Source: Comamonas testosteroni | GTDB taxonomy: Bacteria; Pseudomonadota; Gammaproteobacteria; Burkholderiales; Burkholderiaceae_C | Assembly: GCF_000761245.1 (NCBI RefSeq) | Contig: NZ_AWOR01000078.1 | Location: 124,001-188,000 of the forward strand | Direction of reading: 5' to 3' | DNA length: 64,000 bases | Shown here: positions 1-8,581 of the stretch, piece after piece | How the letters are laid out: every line of letters starts with the position of its first letter | Numbering within the stretch: position 1 is the stretch's first letter | Program-made: the position numbers and the translations under genes | The notes under the pieces: generated by a model | The model's input: the letters and a program-made list of their open reading frames with translations, nothing else | Databases searched by the model: none | Told to the model about the DNA's origin: nothing

Positions 1-680
1 TCGGCCATGTCCAGATGAATGGTCTTGGCCTCAAGCACCCAAGCCGGCTCCCAGCTGGCCTCGTCATCACGCTGGCAGGTGGTGTAGGTGGCGTCATGGA
101 CGACCGAACGATCCTTGTCGATAAAGTCCACGCGCGAGGACTCGCCATGGCCGCCCGTGGCCAGAAAGCGATAGTTGGCATTGTCGAACTGGCCCTTGAA
201 GGCATCCATCTGCAGGTCCAGCGTCGAGCCCTCGTAGACATTGCCTGCCTGGTTGATGTGGACCGAGCCCACGGCGTTGATCCTGTCGTCCGGCACCGCA
301 TAGTCGAGTTTGTCCGCCCGGATCATGGTGTCGCCGCGGCGCAGCTCGGCCTCGCCATGGACCGAGGCCTTGATATCGGGCTGGCCGGACAGGCTGTCAC
401 CCTTGATATAGATGGGCTGCTGGTCGCGCACTTCCTGAGGATAGCTCTCCTGCAACAGACTGCTTGACTTGAGTTGCAGCGCGGGCAACTCGCCCGCAAC
501 GTTGGAGGAGGACGATGCTGTCGTTTCAGCCGACTGGGCATAGGCCTGCATGCCAGCACCCGCCCATGCCAGTGCCACAGCCCATGCCAGAGGACGAATC
601 ACCGGCCGAGCAGCCCCCGCACGCGTCGAGCGGGCAGGGCAGGCAGGTAGGAAATCTCGCGGATGGGATGGGGATTGCAC
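1..680 (-). CDS. lptD: LPS-assembly protein LptD (N-terminal part, runs off the window)
   Basis: Outer-membrane LPS translocon protein; with LptE it inserts lipopolysaccharide into the outer leaflet. The reverse strand reads continuously to base 1 in a frame that starts with a signal peptide (RPLAWAVALAWAGAGMQAYA, then QSAE). An OstA/LptA-type beta-jellyroll segment follows, including the family hallmark ATYTTCQ with its conserved cysteine (about 88-110 bases from the window edge). The C-terminal barrel lies outside the window. No ATG opens the frame: a GTG at 680 gives a long basic n-region, and a GTG at 602 lies just before the hydrophobic stretch. I use 680, with low confidence in the start. 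It is divergent from amgK, the arrangement known from Pseudomonas. Confidence 0.85.
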   Translation of the reverse strand, partial: MQSPSHPRDFLPACPARSTRAGAARPVIRPLAWAVALAWAGAGMQAYAQSAETTASSSSNVAGELPALQLKSSSLLQESYPQEVRDQQPIYIKGDSLSGQPDIKASVHGEAELRRGDTMIRADKLDYAVPDDRINAVGSVHINQAGNVYEGSTLDLQMDAFKGQFDNANYRFLATGGHGESSRVDFIDKDRSVVHDATYTTCQRDDEASWEPAWVLEAKTIHLDMA

Positions 681-794
681 GATGATCTTGAACGTCAAAA
701 GCGCGCGTGCCCAGGCACACGTCAACAGAAAACCGAGAGCCTAGCACCACTGTCCACAGATGCGGCGGCATCGGTTTGTAAAATCCGATTATCC

Positions 795-1901
795 ATGACC
801 GCTCCTATCACCCCCACAGTTGGCGTTGCCTGGGCAGATTCTGCCCGCCACGCCGCGTTCGACGCCTGGCTGGCACCGCTGGCTCAAAAGCACCAGCTGC
901 TTCCCGCAACCCTGCGCCCCGCTTCGGCCGATGCGAGCTTTCGCCGCTATCTGCGCCTGGATCGCAGCGATGGCAGCAGCCTGATCGTCATGGACGCGCC
1001 GCCCGACAAGGAAGACTGCGCGCCTTTTGCCAAGGTTCAGAGCCTGATGAACCAAGCCGGCCTGTGCGTGCCGCAGATTCTGGACTGGGACGCCGGTCAC
1101 GGCTTCATGCTGCTGAGCGACCTGGGCGGCCAGACCGTCATCGAGGCCCTGAACCCCGAAAAACCCCAGGATGCCGAAGCCTGGTACCGCTCGGCCATCG
1201 AGGTGCTGCTGGACTGGCAACTGGCCTCCAAGGCCGGCAATACCGGCAGCTTGCCTCTCTATGACGAAGCCCTGCTGCGCCGCGAGTTGCAGCTGTTTCC
1301 CGACTGGTACATCGCCAAGCACCGCCAGTTCACGCTGGACGACAAGCAGCAGGCCCTGCTCGGCAAGACCTTCGATCAGATCGTCGCCCACAATCTGCAA
1401 GCCCCCAGCGTCTATGTGCACCGTGACTTCATGATGCGCAACCTGATGCAACCTGTGTCCAGCGGCGCGCCGCTGGGCGTGCTGGACTTCCAGGATGCCG
1501 TCTACGGCCCCATCACCTATGACATCGCCAGCCTGCTGCGAGATGCCTTCATCAGCTGGGAAGAGGACTTCATCATCGACATCACCATCCGTTACTGGGA
1601 AAAGGCCCGCAAGGCCGGTCTGGTGGGCGCCAACAGCGCCAGCGGCTGGGGTGATGACTTCGGCGAGTTCTACCGTGGGGTTGAATGGATGGGTCTGCAG
1701 CGCCACCTCAAGGTTGCGGGTATCTTTGCGCGCCTGACGCTGCGCGACGGCAAGCCCAAGTATCTGGCCGATGCACCTCGTTTCATCCACTACATCCGCT
1801 CCACCTGCAACCGCTACCGCGCGCTGGGCCCGTTCCTCAAATTGATCGACGAGATCGAGGGTATCCAGACGCAGGTCGGTTACGCCTACGGAAGAATGTA
1901 G
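795..1901 (+). CDS. amgK: N-acetylmuramate/N-acetylglucosamine anomeric kinase AmgK-like phosphotransferase
   Basis: Aminoglycoside-phosphotransferase-fold kinase, 368 residues. Visible motifs are the catalytic loop VYVHRDFMMRNLM and the metal-binding VLDFQDAVYGPITYDIASLL. In Pseudomonas putida AmgK phosphorylates anomeric MurNAc/GlcNAc in the cell-wall recycling bypass and lies divergent to lptD, as here. The reading frame is open further upstream, but the ATG at 795 starts a family-like N-terminus (MTAPITPTVGVAWADS). There is no Shine-Dalgarno sequence before it; a TAAAAT box at 779-784 lies only 10 bases upstream, so the message may be nearly leaderless. The usual partner nucleotidyltransferase murU does not follow; an intergenic repeat and rsmE do. 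Function is inferred from family and position. Confidence 0.8.
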   Translation: MTAPITPTVGVAWADSARHAAFDAWLAPLAQKHQLLPATLRPASADASFRRYLRLDRSDGSSLIVMDAPPDKEDCAPFAKVQSLMNQAGLCVPQILDWDAGHGFMLLSDLGGQTVIEALNPEKPQDAEAWYRSAIEVLLDWQLASKAGNTGSLPLYDEALLRRELQLFPDWYIAKHRQFTLDDKQQALLGKTFDQIVAHNLQAPSVYVHRDFMMRNLMQPVSSGAPLGVLDFQDAVYGPITYDIASLLRDAFISWEEDFIIDITIRYWEKARKAGLVGANSASGWGDDFGEFYRGVEWMGLQRHLKVAGIFARLTLRDGKPKYLADAPRFIHYIRSTCNRYRALGPFLKLIDEIEGIQTQVGYAYGRM

Positions 1902-1902
1902 A

Positions 1903-1998
1903 TACACCCCCCTGAGCCGCTTGCGGCTTCCCCCTCTCTCTCGCTTCGCGGAGGGGGACGGCACCGGCGCGGCGGGGCGGCCCTTGCGCGGTGCCCCT
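1903..1998 (+). repeat. Intergenic GC-rich repeat, family A copy 1
   Basis: The stretch begins with CACCCCCCTGAGCCGCTTGC and continues with TTCCCCCTCTCTCTCGCTTC, GCGGAGGGGGACGG and GGGGCGGCCCTTGCGCGGTG. The same ordered blocks recur in reverse orientation near 53262-53390 and 62212-62352. It has internal complementarity (CCCCCTCTCT against GGAGGGGG) and fills the gap between amgK and rsmE. It resembles REP-like elements I associate with Comamonadaceae; mobility is unknown. Confidence 0.7.
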
Positions 1999-2068
1999 GA
2001 TTAGAGTGCGCCAGTTTTAAAGGCTGCGAAGCAGCTCTAACCACAAGTAACAAATATCAATTTCCCCT

Positions 2069-2809
2069 ATGCCGCGCTATCACTGCCCTATTCCACTGCA
2101 CATCGGCGACGAGCTGGACCTGCCTGCAGGTGCCACCCGCCATGTACAGGTGCTGCGCCACCAGCCCGGCGACATCATCACCCTGTTTGAGGGCCAGACC
2201 GGCAACGGTTTTACCGGCGGCGAGTTCCAGGCAACCATCACCCGCATGGGCCGCAGCGATGTAGGCGTGCGCGTGGACAGCCACAGCCCCGCCGAACGCG
2301 AAGCCGCACGTGCCGTGCATCTGGTGGTGGGCATGCCCGCCAACGAGCGCATGGACTGGCTGGTGGAAAAAGCCACCGAGCTGGGCGTTGCCAGCATCCA
2401 GCCCGTGATGGCGGCTCGCAGCGTGCTCAAGCTCAAGGGCGAGCGCGCCGACAAGAAGATCGAGCGCTGGCAATCGATTGCCGTCTCGGCCTGCGAGCAA
2501 TGCGGGCGCAACCAGGTACCCGTGATTCATGCCCCACTGTCGCTGGCCGACTGGCTGCGCAGCAAGCAGGCGCCTGCGGCCGATGCAGCGCGTCTGGTGC
2601 TGTCGCTGCGCGAGGGCAATCAGCCGCTGCGCACCGCTGCGGGCAATGCGCATGCCGTCTGGGTGCTGCACGGCCCTGAAGGCGGACTGACCGCACAAGA
2701 AGAAGACTGGGCGCTGGAGCAGGGCTGGAAGCCTGCCAGCCTCGGCTCCCGCGTGCTGCGCGCCGAAACGGCATCTGTTGCCACCCTTTCCCTGCTGGCC
2801 CTGGAGTAA
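2069..2809 (+). CDS. rsmE: 16S rRNA (uracil-1498-N3)-methyltransferase RsmE
   Basis: SPOUT-class methyltransferase that methylates U1498 of 16S rRNA in the decoding centre. The protein has 246 residues, typical length. The N-terminal PUA-like part (MPRYHC, then a LPAGATRHVQVLRHQPGD-type motif) is followed by LVVGMPANERMDWLVEKATELGV, which matches the family signature. The SAM-binding trefoil knot near the C-terminus shows LHGPEGGLTAQEE and SLGSRVLRAETASVATLSLL. A weak ribosome-binding region (ATCAATTTCCCCT) precedes the ATG. It is followed after four bases by the SRAP-like gene, so the two are probably co-transcribed. Confidence 0.95.
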   Translation: MPRYHCPIPLHIGDELDLPAGATRHVQVLRHQPGDIITLFEGQTGNGFTGGEFQATITRMGRSDVGVRVDSHSPAEREAARAVHLVVGMPANERMDWLVEKATELGVASIQPVMAARSVLKLKGERADKKIERWQSIAVSACEQCGRNQVPVIHAPLSLADWLRSKQAPAADAARLVLSLREGNQPLRTAAGNAHAVWVLHGPEGGLTAQEEDWALEQGWKPASLGSRVLRAETASVATLSLLALE

Positions 2810-2813
2810 ATCA

Positions 2814-3548
2814 ATGAGCAGCTGTCACCTCTCTCTGGCCAAGCCCGAGTTTTATCTGTCGAACTTTCGCGTGGAGGCTCCCGAGTCTCTGCCCGAGGCT
2901 GTACTGACCCCGCGGCGCATGGGTCTCATCATCATCAATGCAGCTGCAGAATCCTCTGCAGCGCTTTTGGGACGTACGTTTGCAGCTCCCGAAGAAGGAG
3001 CACCCGCGCTGCCAGTGGAGCGAGTGCTGGTGCCCGCCAGCTTCGGCCTGGTGCCGCACTGGGTCAAATCCGCGTCTGACGGCCGCCTGCGCGCGCTCAA
3101 GCTGGTGACCGCAAAAATAGACAATCTGACCACGGGAACGGCGTTTCGCGATGCCTGGCTGGCAGGCCAGCGCTGCATCGTGCCCATGCAGGCCTTTCAG
3201 GTCGACGACCTGCGCCCCGGCAAGCCTCTGCCCACCCGCATCACCCGCGTGGACAACCAGCCCATGGGCGCCGCCGGCGTCTGGGCGCGCTGGGTCGGTG
3301 AGGACGGCGAGGTCATCGTCAGCTACGCCCTCATCACCATCAATGCCAATGCCCATGCGCTGATGAACCGCTACGGCCAGCCCGGCAACGACAAGGCCAT
3401 GCCCGCCATCCTCAACGAAGGCGCATACGACGCCTGGCTCAATGCCAAGGTGAACAAGGCCAAGGAGTTTCTGCGCCCCTACCCTGCGGAAAAGCTGCGT
3501 GCCAACCCGGTGGAAAAAGGCCGCAAGCAGCCACCGCCCCTGCTGTGA
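2814..3548 (+). CDS. Divergent SRAP-domain (YedK/HMCES-like) protein without the catalytic cysteine
   Basis: Protein of 244 residues. Several SRAP landmarks are visible: FGLVPHWVKS, AGQRCIVPMQAF (normally RC-IVP-GFYEW), AAGVWARW, YALITINANAHALM, KAMPAILNEGAYDAWL and a C-terminal FLRPYPAEKLRANPVEK. SRAP proteins crosslink to abasic single-stranded DNA through Cys2, exposed after methionine removal. This protein starts MSSCHLS, with no MCGR. The Asn of NARAET is replaced (VTAKIDNLTT), the Glu of FYEW is gone (FQVDD), and the His before RMP is replaced (GNDKAMP). I infer a non-canonical or inactive family member. The start at 2814 follows the rsmE stop by four bases. A longer frame from 2778 does not restore an MCGR terminus. 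Confidence 0.65.
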   Translation: MSSCHLSLAKPEFYLSNFRVEAPESLPEAVLTPRRMGLIIINAAAESSAALLGRTFAAPEEGAPALPVERVLVPASFGLVPHWVKSASDGRLRALKLVTAKIDNLTTGTAFRDAWLAGQRCIVPMQAFQVDDLRPGKPLPTRITRVDNQPMGAAGVWARWVGEDGEVIVSYALITINANAHALMNRYGQPGNDKAMPAILNEGAYDAWLNAKVNKAKEFLRPYPAEKLRANPVEKGRKQPPPLL

Positions 3549-3551
3549 TCT

Positions 3552-4427
3552 TTAAGCCGCAGGAAAGCGCTGGTCCAGCCACTGCTCGAGCCGCGCAAAT
3601 ACTGGCGCGGCAAGTTCAGGGCTCTCGTTGAAGATCTCGTGATAGGCCGTCTCAAAGCACTGGGACTGCACCAGATCGCGTGGCGCCTGGGCGGCAAAGG
3701 CGGCGCTGCCGGCCGGGTTGACCAGCTTGTCCTCGCCCGCCCATAGCAGCAGCGTGGGCACGCACCAGGCCGGCGCCTTGGACAGCACATGGCGGCCGCC
3801 CTCGGCCATATAGCGCGCCAGCCGGGCGCTGATGCGCCGGTGCTGCAGCGCATCGGCGTCATAGGCCAGCGCCACTTCGGGATCATGCGAGAGATGGGCG
3901 GACTGCACGCCATTGGCCACGCGCAGATTGGGCAGCAGTCTGGGCAAGCTCGCCACCAGCGCCTTTTGCACCGCCGAAAGATGCAGGGCCAGCGCCGGAG
4001 AGGACAGCACCAGCCCATCCACATGACGCAGGCCCGAAGCGACAAAATCTGCAGCCACCAGCCCACCCAGGCTATGGCCCAGCAGCACCAGAGGCTGATG
4101 CTTGGGCATGGCGGCACGCGTGGCATCCAGCACCACCGCCAGATCGTCGAGCAAGCGCATATCGCTGGTCAGGCCGCCCTGGGGTCCGCCCGACAGGCCG
4201 TGGCCGTACTGGTCATAGGCCCGCACCGCAAAGCCGAGGTTGTTGAGCCGCTGCGCCAGCGCGGCATAGCGGCCGCTGTGCTCGCCCAGGCCATGAACCA
4301 GCAGCACCTGGGCACGGGGCTTGACGCCCGGCGCCAGCGGCCAGTCGCGCAGCGCAAGCTGGGTGGCGTCCGATGCGGCCATATGCAGCAGCCGGGGCGG
4401 ATGGGTAGTGGAATCGGTGGGCGTCAT
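3552..4427 (-). CDS. Alpha/beta hydrolase, monoacylglycerol lipase/lysophospholipase-like
   Basis: Protein of 291 residues. The serine nucleophile elbow GHSLGGLVAADF, the oxyanion region VLLVHGLGEHSGRY and the RAYDQYGHGLSGGPQG segment are typical of the Hydrolase_4 (PldB/monoglyceride lipase) group. A late Asp (LLLWAGEDKLVNP) and His (ETAYHEIFNE) complete the expected triad. No signal peptide is seen, so it is probably cytoplasmic. The start at 4427 is chosen because GAAGAGA lies upstream and it gives MTPTDSTTHPP; the open frame extends to 4487 without a better start. It ends three bases from the SRAP-like gene in convergent orientation. The exact substrate cannot be told from sequence. Confidence 0.85.
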   Translation of the reverse strand: MTPTDSTTHPPRLLHMAASDATQLALRDWPLAPGVKPRAQVLLVHGLGEHSGRYAALAQRLNNLGFAVRAYDQYGHGLSGGPQGGLTSDMRLLDDLAVVLDATRAAMPKHQPLVLLGHSLGGLVAADFVASGLRHVDGLVLSSPALALHLSAVQKALVASLPRLLPNLRVANGVQSAHLSHDPEVALAYDADALQHRRISARLARYMAEGGRHVLSKAPAWCVPTLLLWAGEDKLVNPAGSAAFAAQAPRDLVQSQCFETAYHEIFNESPELAAPVFARLEQWLDQRFPAA

Positions 4428-4596
4428 GCACGATCTCTTCAGGCTGGCAAGAGCTTGCAGGATGCAGCCGCCACCAGCGCGCGTCAACCGTGGCAGTCCC
4501 CGGTCCGACCACGGAAACCGGCCATGGTGCCATCAAGGACGATAGCGCCAGACGCTTTGGGTACAAGCGCCAGCGGCTGTCTTCTCGATGCTTCCG

Positions 4597-6090
4597 TCAG
4601 GCCTGCGCCGGCTCCGTCTGATGGCGGGCCATGGCGGCGATCACCTCGGCCACCGAAGCCGTGAGCTTCTTGGCATAGGGCACATGGAGGAACTCGTTGG
4701 GACCGTGGGCATTGCTCTTGGGGCCGAGCACGCCGCAGACCATCATCTGCGCCTTGGGAAAGCCCTTGCTCAGCATGTTCATCAGCGGAATCGTGCCGCC
4801 TTGACCGATATAGCCGCAACCGGCGCCAAAGTGGGCCTGGCTGGCGGCATTGAGCGCATTCTCGAACCAGCCGTCCATGCCCGGCGCATTCCAGCCGCTG
4901 GAGCTGGACAGGCCTTCCCAGGTCACCTTGGCCTCATAGGGCGCGTTGTCCTCCAGCAGGGCCTTCATCTCCTGCACGCAGGCTGCGGCATCGACCAGCG
5001 GCGGCAGGCGCAGGCTGAGCTTGAAGGCCGTGTAAGGGCGCAGCACATTGCCGGCATTTTGCAGATTGGGCATGCCCTCCACACCGGTCACGCTCAGCGT
5101 GGGCTCCCAGGTGCGGCGCACCAGAGCCTGGACGGGATCGGTGGTCGTGGGCAGGGACACACGGGCCGAGCCACCGCAGTCGTAATGCGCCCAGGGAAAG
5201 CGCGCATAGGCATCCTCGCCCAGTATGTCTGCCGTGGCGCGGATCTGCGCCATGCGCTCGACCGGCACCTCGCAGTGAAAGCTCTGCGGCAGCACGCGGC
5301 CGTTCTTGCTGTCCTCGAGACGATCCAGCACCTGTCGCATGATGCGAAAGGACGAGGGCACCACACCCGAGGCATCGCCCGAGTGCACGCCCTCGGTGAG
5401 GATCTGCACCTTGAGCGTGCCGCTGGCCATGCCGCGCAGGCTGGTGGTCAGCCACAGCTGGTCGTAGTTGCCGGCGCCGCTGTCCAGACAGATCACCAGG
5501 CCCACATCGCCCAGACGCGGGCGCAAGGCGTCCACATAAGGCAGCAGATCGGCCGAGCCGCTTTCCTCGCAGGTCTCGATGATGGCCACAATGCGGGGGT
5601 GAGGCACGTTCTGGCGCTTGAGCTCCTGAATCGCCGCCACGCTGGCATAGACCGCATAGCCGTCATCGGCTCCACCACGGCCATAGAGCTTGCCGTCCTC
5701 GTATTTGGGCGTCCAGGGGCCCAGATCGCTGCGCCAGCCTTCGAACTCGGGCTGCTTGTCGAGGTGGCCGTACATCAGCACCGTGGGGCTGGTCGAGGCC
5801 TTCTCGGCCGTGCCTTCCACCTCGAAGAAGATGACCGGCGTGCGACCCGGCTGCTGAATCACTTCCAGCTTCAGCCCCGCCACTTTTTGCGCTTCCACCC
5901 AGGCCGCAGCGTTGCGCAGTACGGTGGCGATGTGGCCTTGCTGCTCCCAGTCGGGGGCAAACATGGGCGACTTGGCAGGGATGGTGATGTAGTTCGTCAG
6001 CTCGGGGACGATGCTCTGGTCCCACTGCTCGGTGATGTGCTGCAGCGCATCCTGTGGCTGCAGCAGATTGGTGGGAGTACGTGCGTTCAT
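4597..6090 (-). CDS. M20 family metallopeptidase (dipeptidase-like)
   Basis: Protein of 497 residues with the di-zinc M20 signature in order: VLMYGHLDKQPE (first metal His and catalytic Asp), GRGGADDGYAVY (bridging Asp), IETCEESGSADL (catalytic Glu plus metal Glu), CLDSGAG (metal Asp) and SNAHGPNEF (last metal His). A dimerisation insert lies between. Length and motifs fit the CNDP/carnosinase-type dipeptidases. The start at 6090 is supported by AAGGAG six bases upstream and the sequence MNARTPTNLLQPQ; the frame is open to 6195. Cytoplasmic, as no signal is seen. Peptide specificity is unknown. Confidence 0.9.
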   Translation of the reverse strand: MNARTPTNLLQPQDALQHITEQWDQSIVPELTNYITIPAKSPMFAPDWEQQGHIATVLRNAAAWVEAQKVAGLKLEVIQQPGRTPVIFFEVEGTAEKASTSPTVLMYGHLDKQPEFEGWRSDLGPWTPKYEDGKLYGRGGADDGYAVYASVAAIQELKRQNVPHPRIVAIIETCEESGSADLLPYVDALRPRLGDVGLVICLDSGAGNYDQLWLTTSLRGMASGTLKVQILTEGVHSGDASGVVPSSFRIMRQVLDRLEDSKNGRVLPQSFHCEVPVERMAQIRATADILGEDAYARFPWAHYDCGGSARVSLPTTTDPVQALVRRTWEPTLSVTGVEGMPNLQNAGNVLRPYTAFKLSLRLPPLVDAAACVQEMKALLEDNAPYEAKVTWEGLSSSSGWNAPGMDGWFENALNAASQAHFGAGCGYIGQGGTIPLMNMLSKGFPKAQMMVCGVLGPKSNAHGPNEFLHVPYAKKLTASVAEVIAAMARHQTEPAQA

Positions 6091-6208
6091 GGTCGGCTCC
6101 TTCAGTGACGGGGCTACGAGCCATGACGGGCTCGCGCCATGCCCGTGATTGTGCGCCAATGCCGGTGCCTGTGCCTGTGCTGCAGGCATTGACATGGCGG
6201 ATCAGGGT

Positions 6209-7750
6209 TTAGTGCAATGCCAGCGCCCCGCGCTCCAATTGGAAGCGGGAAACCTCTTTCAGCAGGCTTTCGGCCTGTTGGCGCAGCCCCTCGGCAGCGG
6301 CTGCGCTTTCCTCCACCAGGGCAGCGTTTTGCTGCGTGGCCTGGTCCATCTGCATGACAGCCTCGCCGACCTGGGCCACACCTGCGCTCTGCTCGTTACT
6401 CGCTGAGCTGATCTCGCCCATGATGTCCGTCACGCGGTGAATGGCAGTGACGATCTCGTCCATGGTGTGGCCTGCCTGGTCGGCCAGCGCACTGCCGTCT
6501 GCCACGCGTTCCACGCTGGCAGTGATCAACGTCTTGATTTCCTTGGCCGCATCGGCGCTGCGCCCCGCCAGGGCGCGCACCTCGCTGGCCACCACCGCAA
6601 AGCCTCGGCCCTGTTCACCGGCGCGTGCAGCCTCCACGGCCGCGTTCAGTGCCAGGATATTGGTCTGGAAGGCGATGGCGTCTATGACGCCGATGATGTC
6701 GGCAATGCGCGAGCTGCTGGTGTTGATGTCCTGCATGGTCTGTACAACGCGCGCCACCACGGCACCGCCCTGCCGGGCCACTTGCGAGGCGTTCTGCGCC
6801 AACTGATTGGCCGTCTGGGCACTGTCGGCGTTCTGGCGCACGGTGGCGTTGAGCTGCTCCATGCTGGCCGCCGTTTCCTCCAGCGCGCTGGCCTGGCTTT
6901 CGGTGCGGGCAGACAGGTCGGCATTGCCCTGGGCAATCTCGCTGGATGCATGTTGCATCTGCACCGATGCGCCGTGCACGCGCTGAACCAGTTCGCGCAG
7001 CGCACCGCGCATGGTTTGCAGATCGGCCATCAGGCCCCGTGCCGCCATGTTGTGACCGGTATTGCTGAGATCTCCATCCGCCACACGGCGCAACGCCTTG
7101 CGCGCATCGGCAGGGTCTCCGCCCAGCTCGCTGCGCAGCGTGCGCACCATCACCCAGAGCAGCGCGGCCGAGATGGCCACGGCCAGCAGGGCCAGCAGAC
7201 CCGACCACAGCTGCATGCGCTGGGCGCTGGCACGAGTGGCCGCATGCGATGCCTCGGCCGCATCGCGGGCCGCCTTGAGCTGTTGCAGCACGGCTTCGCG
7301 CAGCTTGCGCCAAGCCGGGGTTTCCCGGGTCTTGAGCGCGGCGGCAGCGGTGTCATAGTCCTCGGCCGCCAGAGTCACGATCTGGTCCTGCGCTTCGGAC
7401 TGGGCCTGGCGCAAGGCCTGCAAGCTCTTGACGGCGACTTCCATGGCCGTGCCCTGCACGCGCCGGCTCAGATCGTCATAGGCCGCGTCATAGGCCCGAC
7501 GGGCATTGCCCAGGTTCTGCACGGCCTGCCCGTCCGACGGATCCATCACGATATTGCGCAGTGCCTGGCCCGATTGCAGACCCTGGGCATACAGCTCCTG
7601 CAACTGCGCCACCACGGCCTGGTTGTTCCTCAGGTAGTCGTTGAAATCGGACTGTGTGCGAGTCAGCCCCCACTGGCTGCTGAGCAGCGCCAAAACAAAC
7701 AAGGCTGCAGGCGCAGCCGAGCAAAAAATGAGACGGGAACTAAAACGCAT
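6209..7750 (-). CDS. Methyl-accepting chemotaxis protein
   Basis: Protein of 513 residues with standard receptor architecture. There is a first membrane segment (about residues 9-27), a periplasmic four-helix ligand domain rich in Ala/Gln (about 30-180) and a second membrane segment ([20 protein letters not shown]). A HAMP-like linker follows, then a cytoplasmic coiled-coil signalling domain. The invariant hairpin tip reads [20 protein letters not shown] then [19 protein letters not shown]. Flanking Gln/Glu-rich segments ([20 protein letters not shown]) provide methylation sites. The C-terminus ([12 protein letters not shown]) lacks a NWETF-type CheR-docking pentapeptide. The ligand is not deducible. 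No chemotaxis genes lie nearby. Confidence 0.95.
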   Translation of the reverse strand: MRFSSRLIFCSAAPAALFVLALLSSQWGLTRTQSDFNDYLRNNQAVVAQLQELYAQGLQSGQALRNIVMDPSDGQAVQNLGNARRAYDAAYDDLSRRVQGTAMEVAVKSLQALRQAQSEAQDQIVTLAAEDYDTAAAALKTRETPAWRKLREAVLQQLKAARDAAEASHAATRASAQRMQLWSGLLALLAVAISAALLWVMVRTLRSELGGDPADARKALRRVADGDLSNTGHNMAARGLMADLQTMRGALRELVQRVHGASVQMQHASSEIAQGNADLSARTESQASALEETAASMEQLNATVRQNADSAQTANQLAQNASQVARQGGAVVARVVQTMQDINTSSSRIADIIGVIDAIAFQTNILALNAAVEAARAGEQGRGFAVVASEVRALAGRSADAAKEIKTLITASVERVADGSALADQAGHTMDEIVTAIHRVTDIMGEISSASNEQSAGVAQVGEAVMQMDQATQQNAALVEESAAAAEGLRQQAESLLKEVSRFQLERGALALH

Positions 7751-7996
7751 GGCAAGGCGCGCACCGGCCGAAGCTTCGGTGCATTGATTCAGATCAAAAA
7801 GAAATAAGCGGTTGATTATGAATCAGATGCTTACATTTTTGCTTTGCGGCGGCAGCAGTAGCACCGCTTTGCCTCAGGAGTGCCACCCTCTCAAATTTAA
7901 GAGCTGCCGACTCTTATCAGACAATGAATTCAATGTGAATCAATATCCAATTCATTGTCCATGAATCGCAATTAGCTACAGTTTCAATAGCAGCAA

Positions 7997-8581
7997 TCAG
8001 GCATGCTCGAAGTGGAACACGGCCGTTGTCGCCAACAGATTGGGCAAGCTTCTCACCACCTGACCGTTTTGCAGACCGAAGGAGTCGCGAATGCGCAAGC
8101 GGTTCTTGGTGGCCAGCACCTCGAAGTCCTTGTAGGTGCCCACCCGGATATTCGGTGTGTCATACCACTGATAGGGCAGGCGACGCGTGACCGGCATGCG
8201 CCCGCGCAGCACGGAGAAGCGATTTTGCCAATGTGCAAAGTTGGGAAAGGCAACCACGCCTTGCTTGCCGATGCGGGCCGTCTCCTGCAGCATCACCTCG
8301 GCATTGCGCAAATGCTGCAACGTGTCGATCTGCAGCACCACATCGAAGCTGTTGTCGCCGAAGATGGCCAGTCCGTCCTCCAGATTGAGCTGCAGCACGT
8401 TCACGCCGCGGCGCGTGCAGGCCAGTACATTGGCGTCGTCCAGCTCTACGCCATAGCCCGTACATCCGCGCTCTCGCACCAGGTGCTCGAGCAGCGCGCC
8501 GTCGCCGCAACCCAGGTCCAGCACGCGTGCGCCCTTGGGCACCAACTGGGCAATGGCTTTCATGGTGGTCAACTCGGTCAT
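7997..8581 (-). CDS. metW: Methionine biosynthesis protein MetW
   Basis: Protein of 194 residues with a class I methyltransferase fold: motif I is [15 protein letters not shown], and the later [17 protein letters not shown] fits motif IV. MetW partners MetX, and some bacterial MetX enzymes need MetW for homoserine acyltransferase activity; the methyl acceptor, if any, is unknown. The start codon overlaps the metX stop (ATGA, 8578-8581), indicating translational coupling. Cytoplasmic. Expression should follow the metX leader with its SAM-II riboswitch. Confidence 0.95.
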   Translation of the reverse strand: MTELTTMKAIAQLVPKGARVLDLGCGDGALLEHLVRERGCTGYGVELDDANVLACTRRGVNVLQLNLEDGLAIFGDNSFDVVLQIDTLQHLRNAEVMLQETARIGKQGVVAFPNFAHWQNRFSVLRGRMPVTRRLPYQWYDTPNIRVGTYKDFEVLATKNRLRIRDSFGLQNGQVVRSLPNLLATTAVFHFEHA

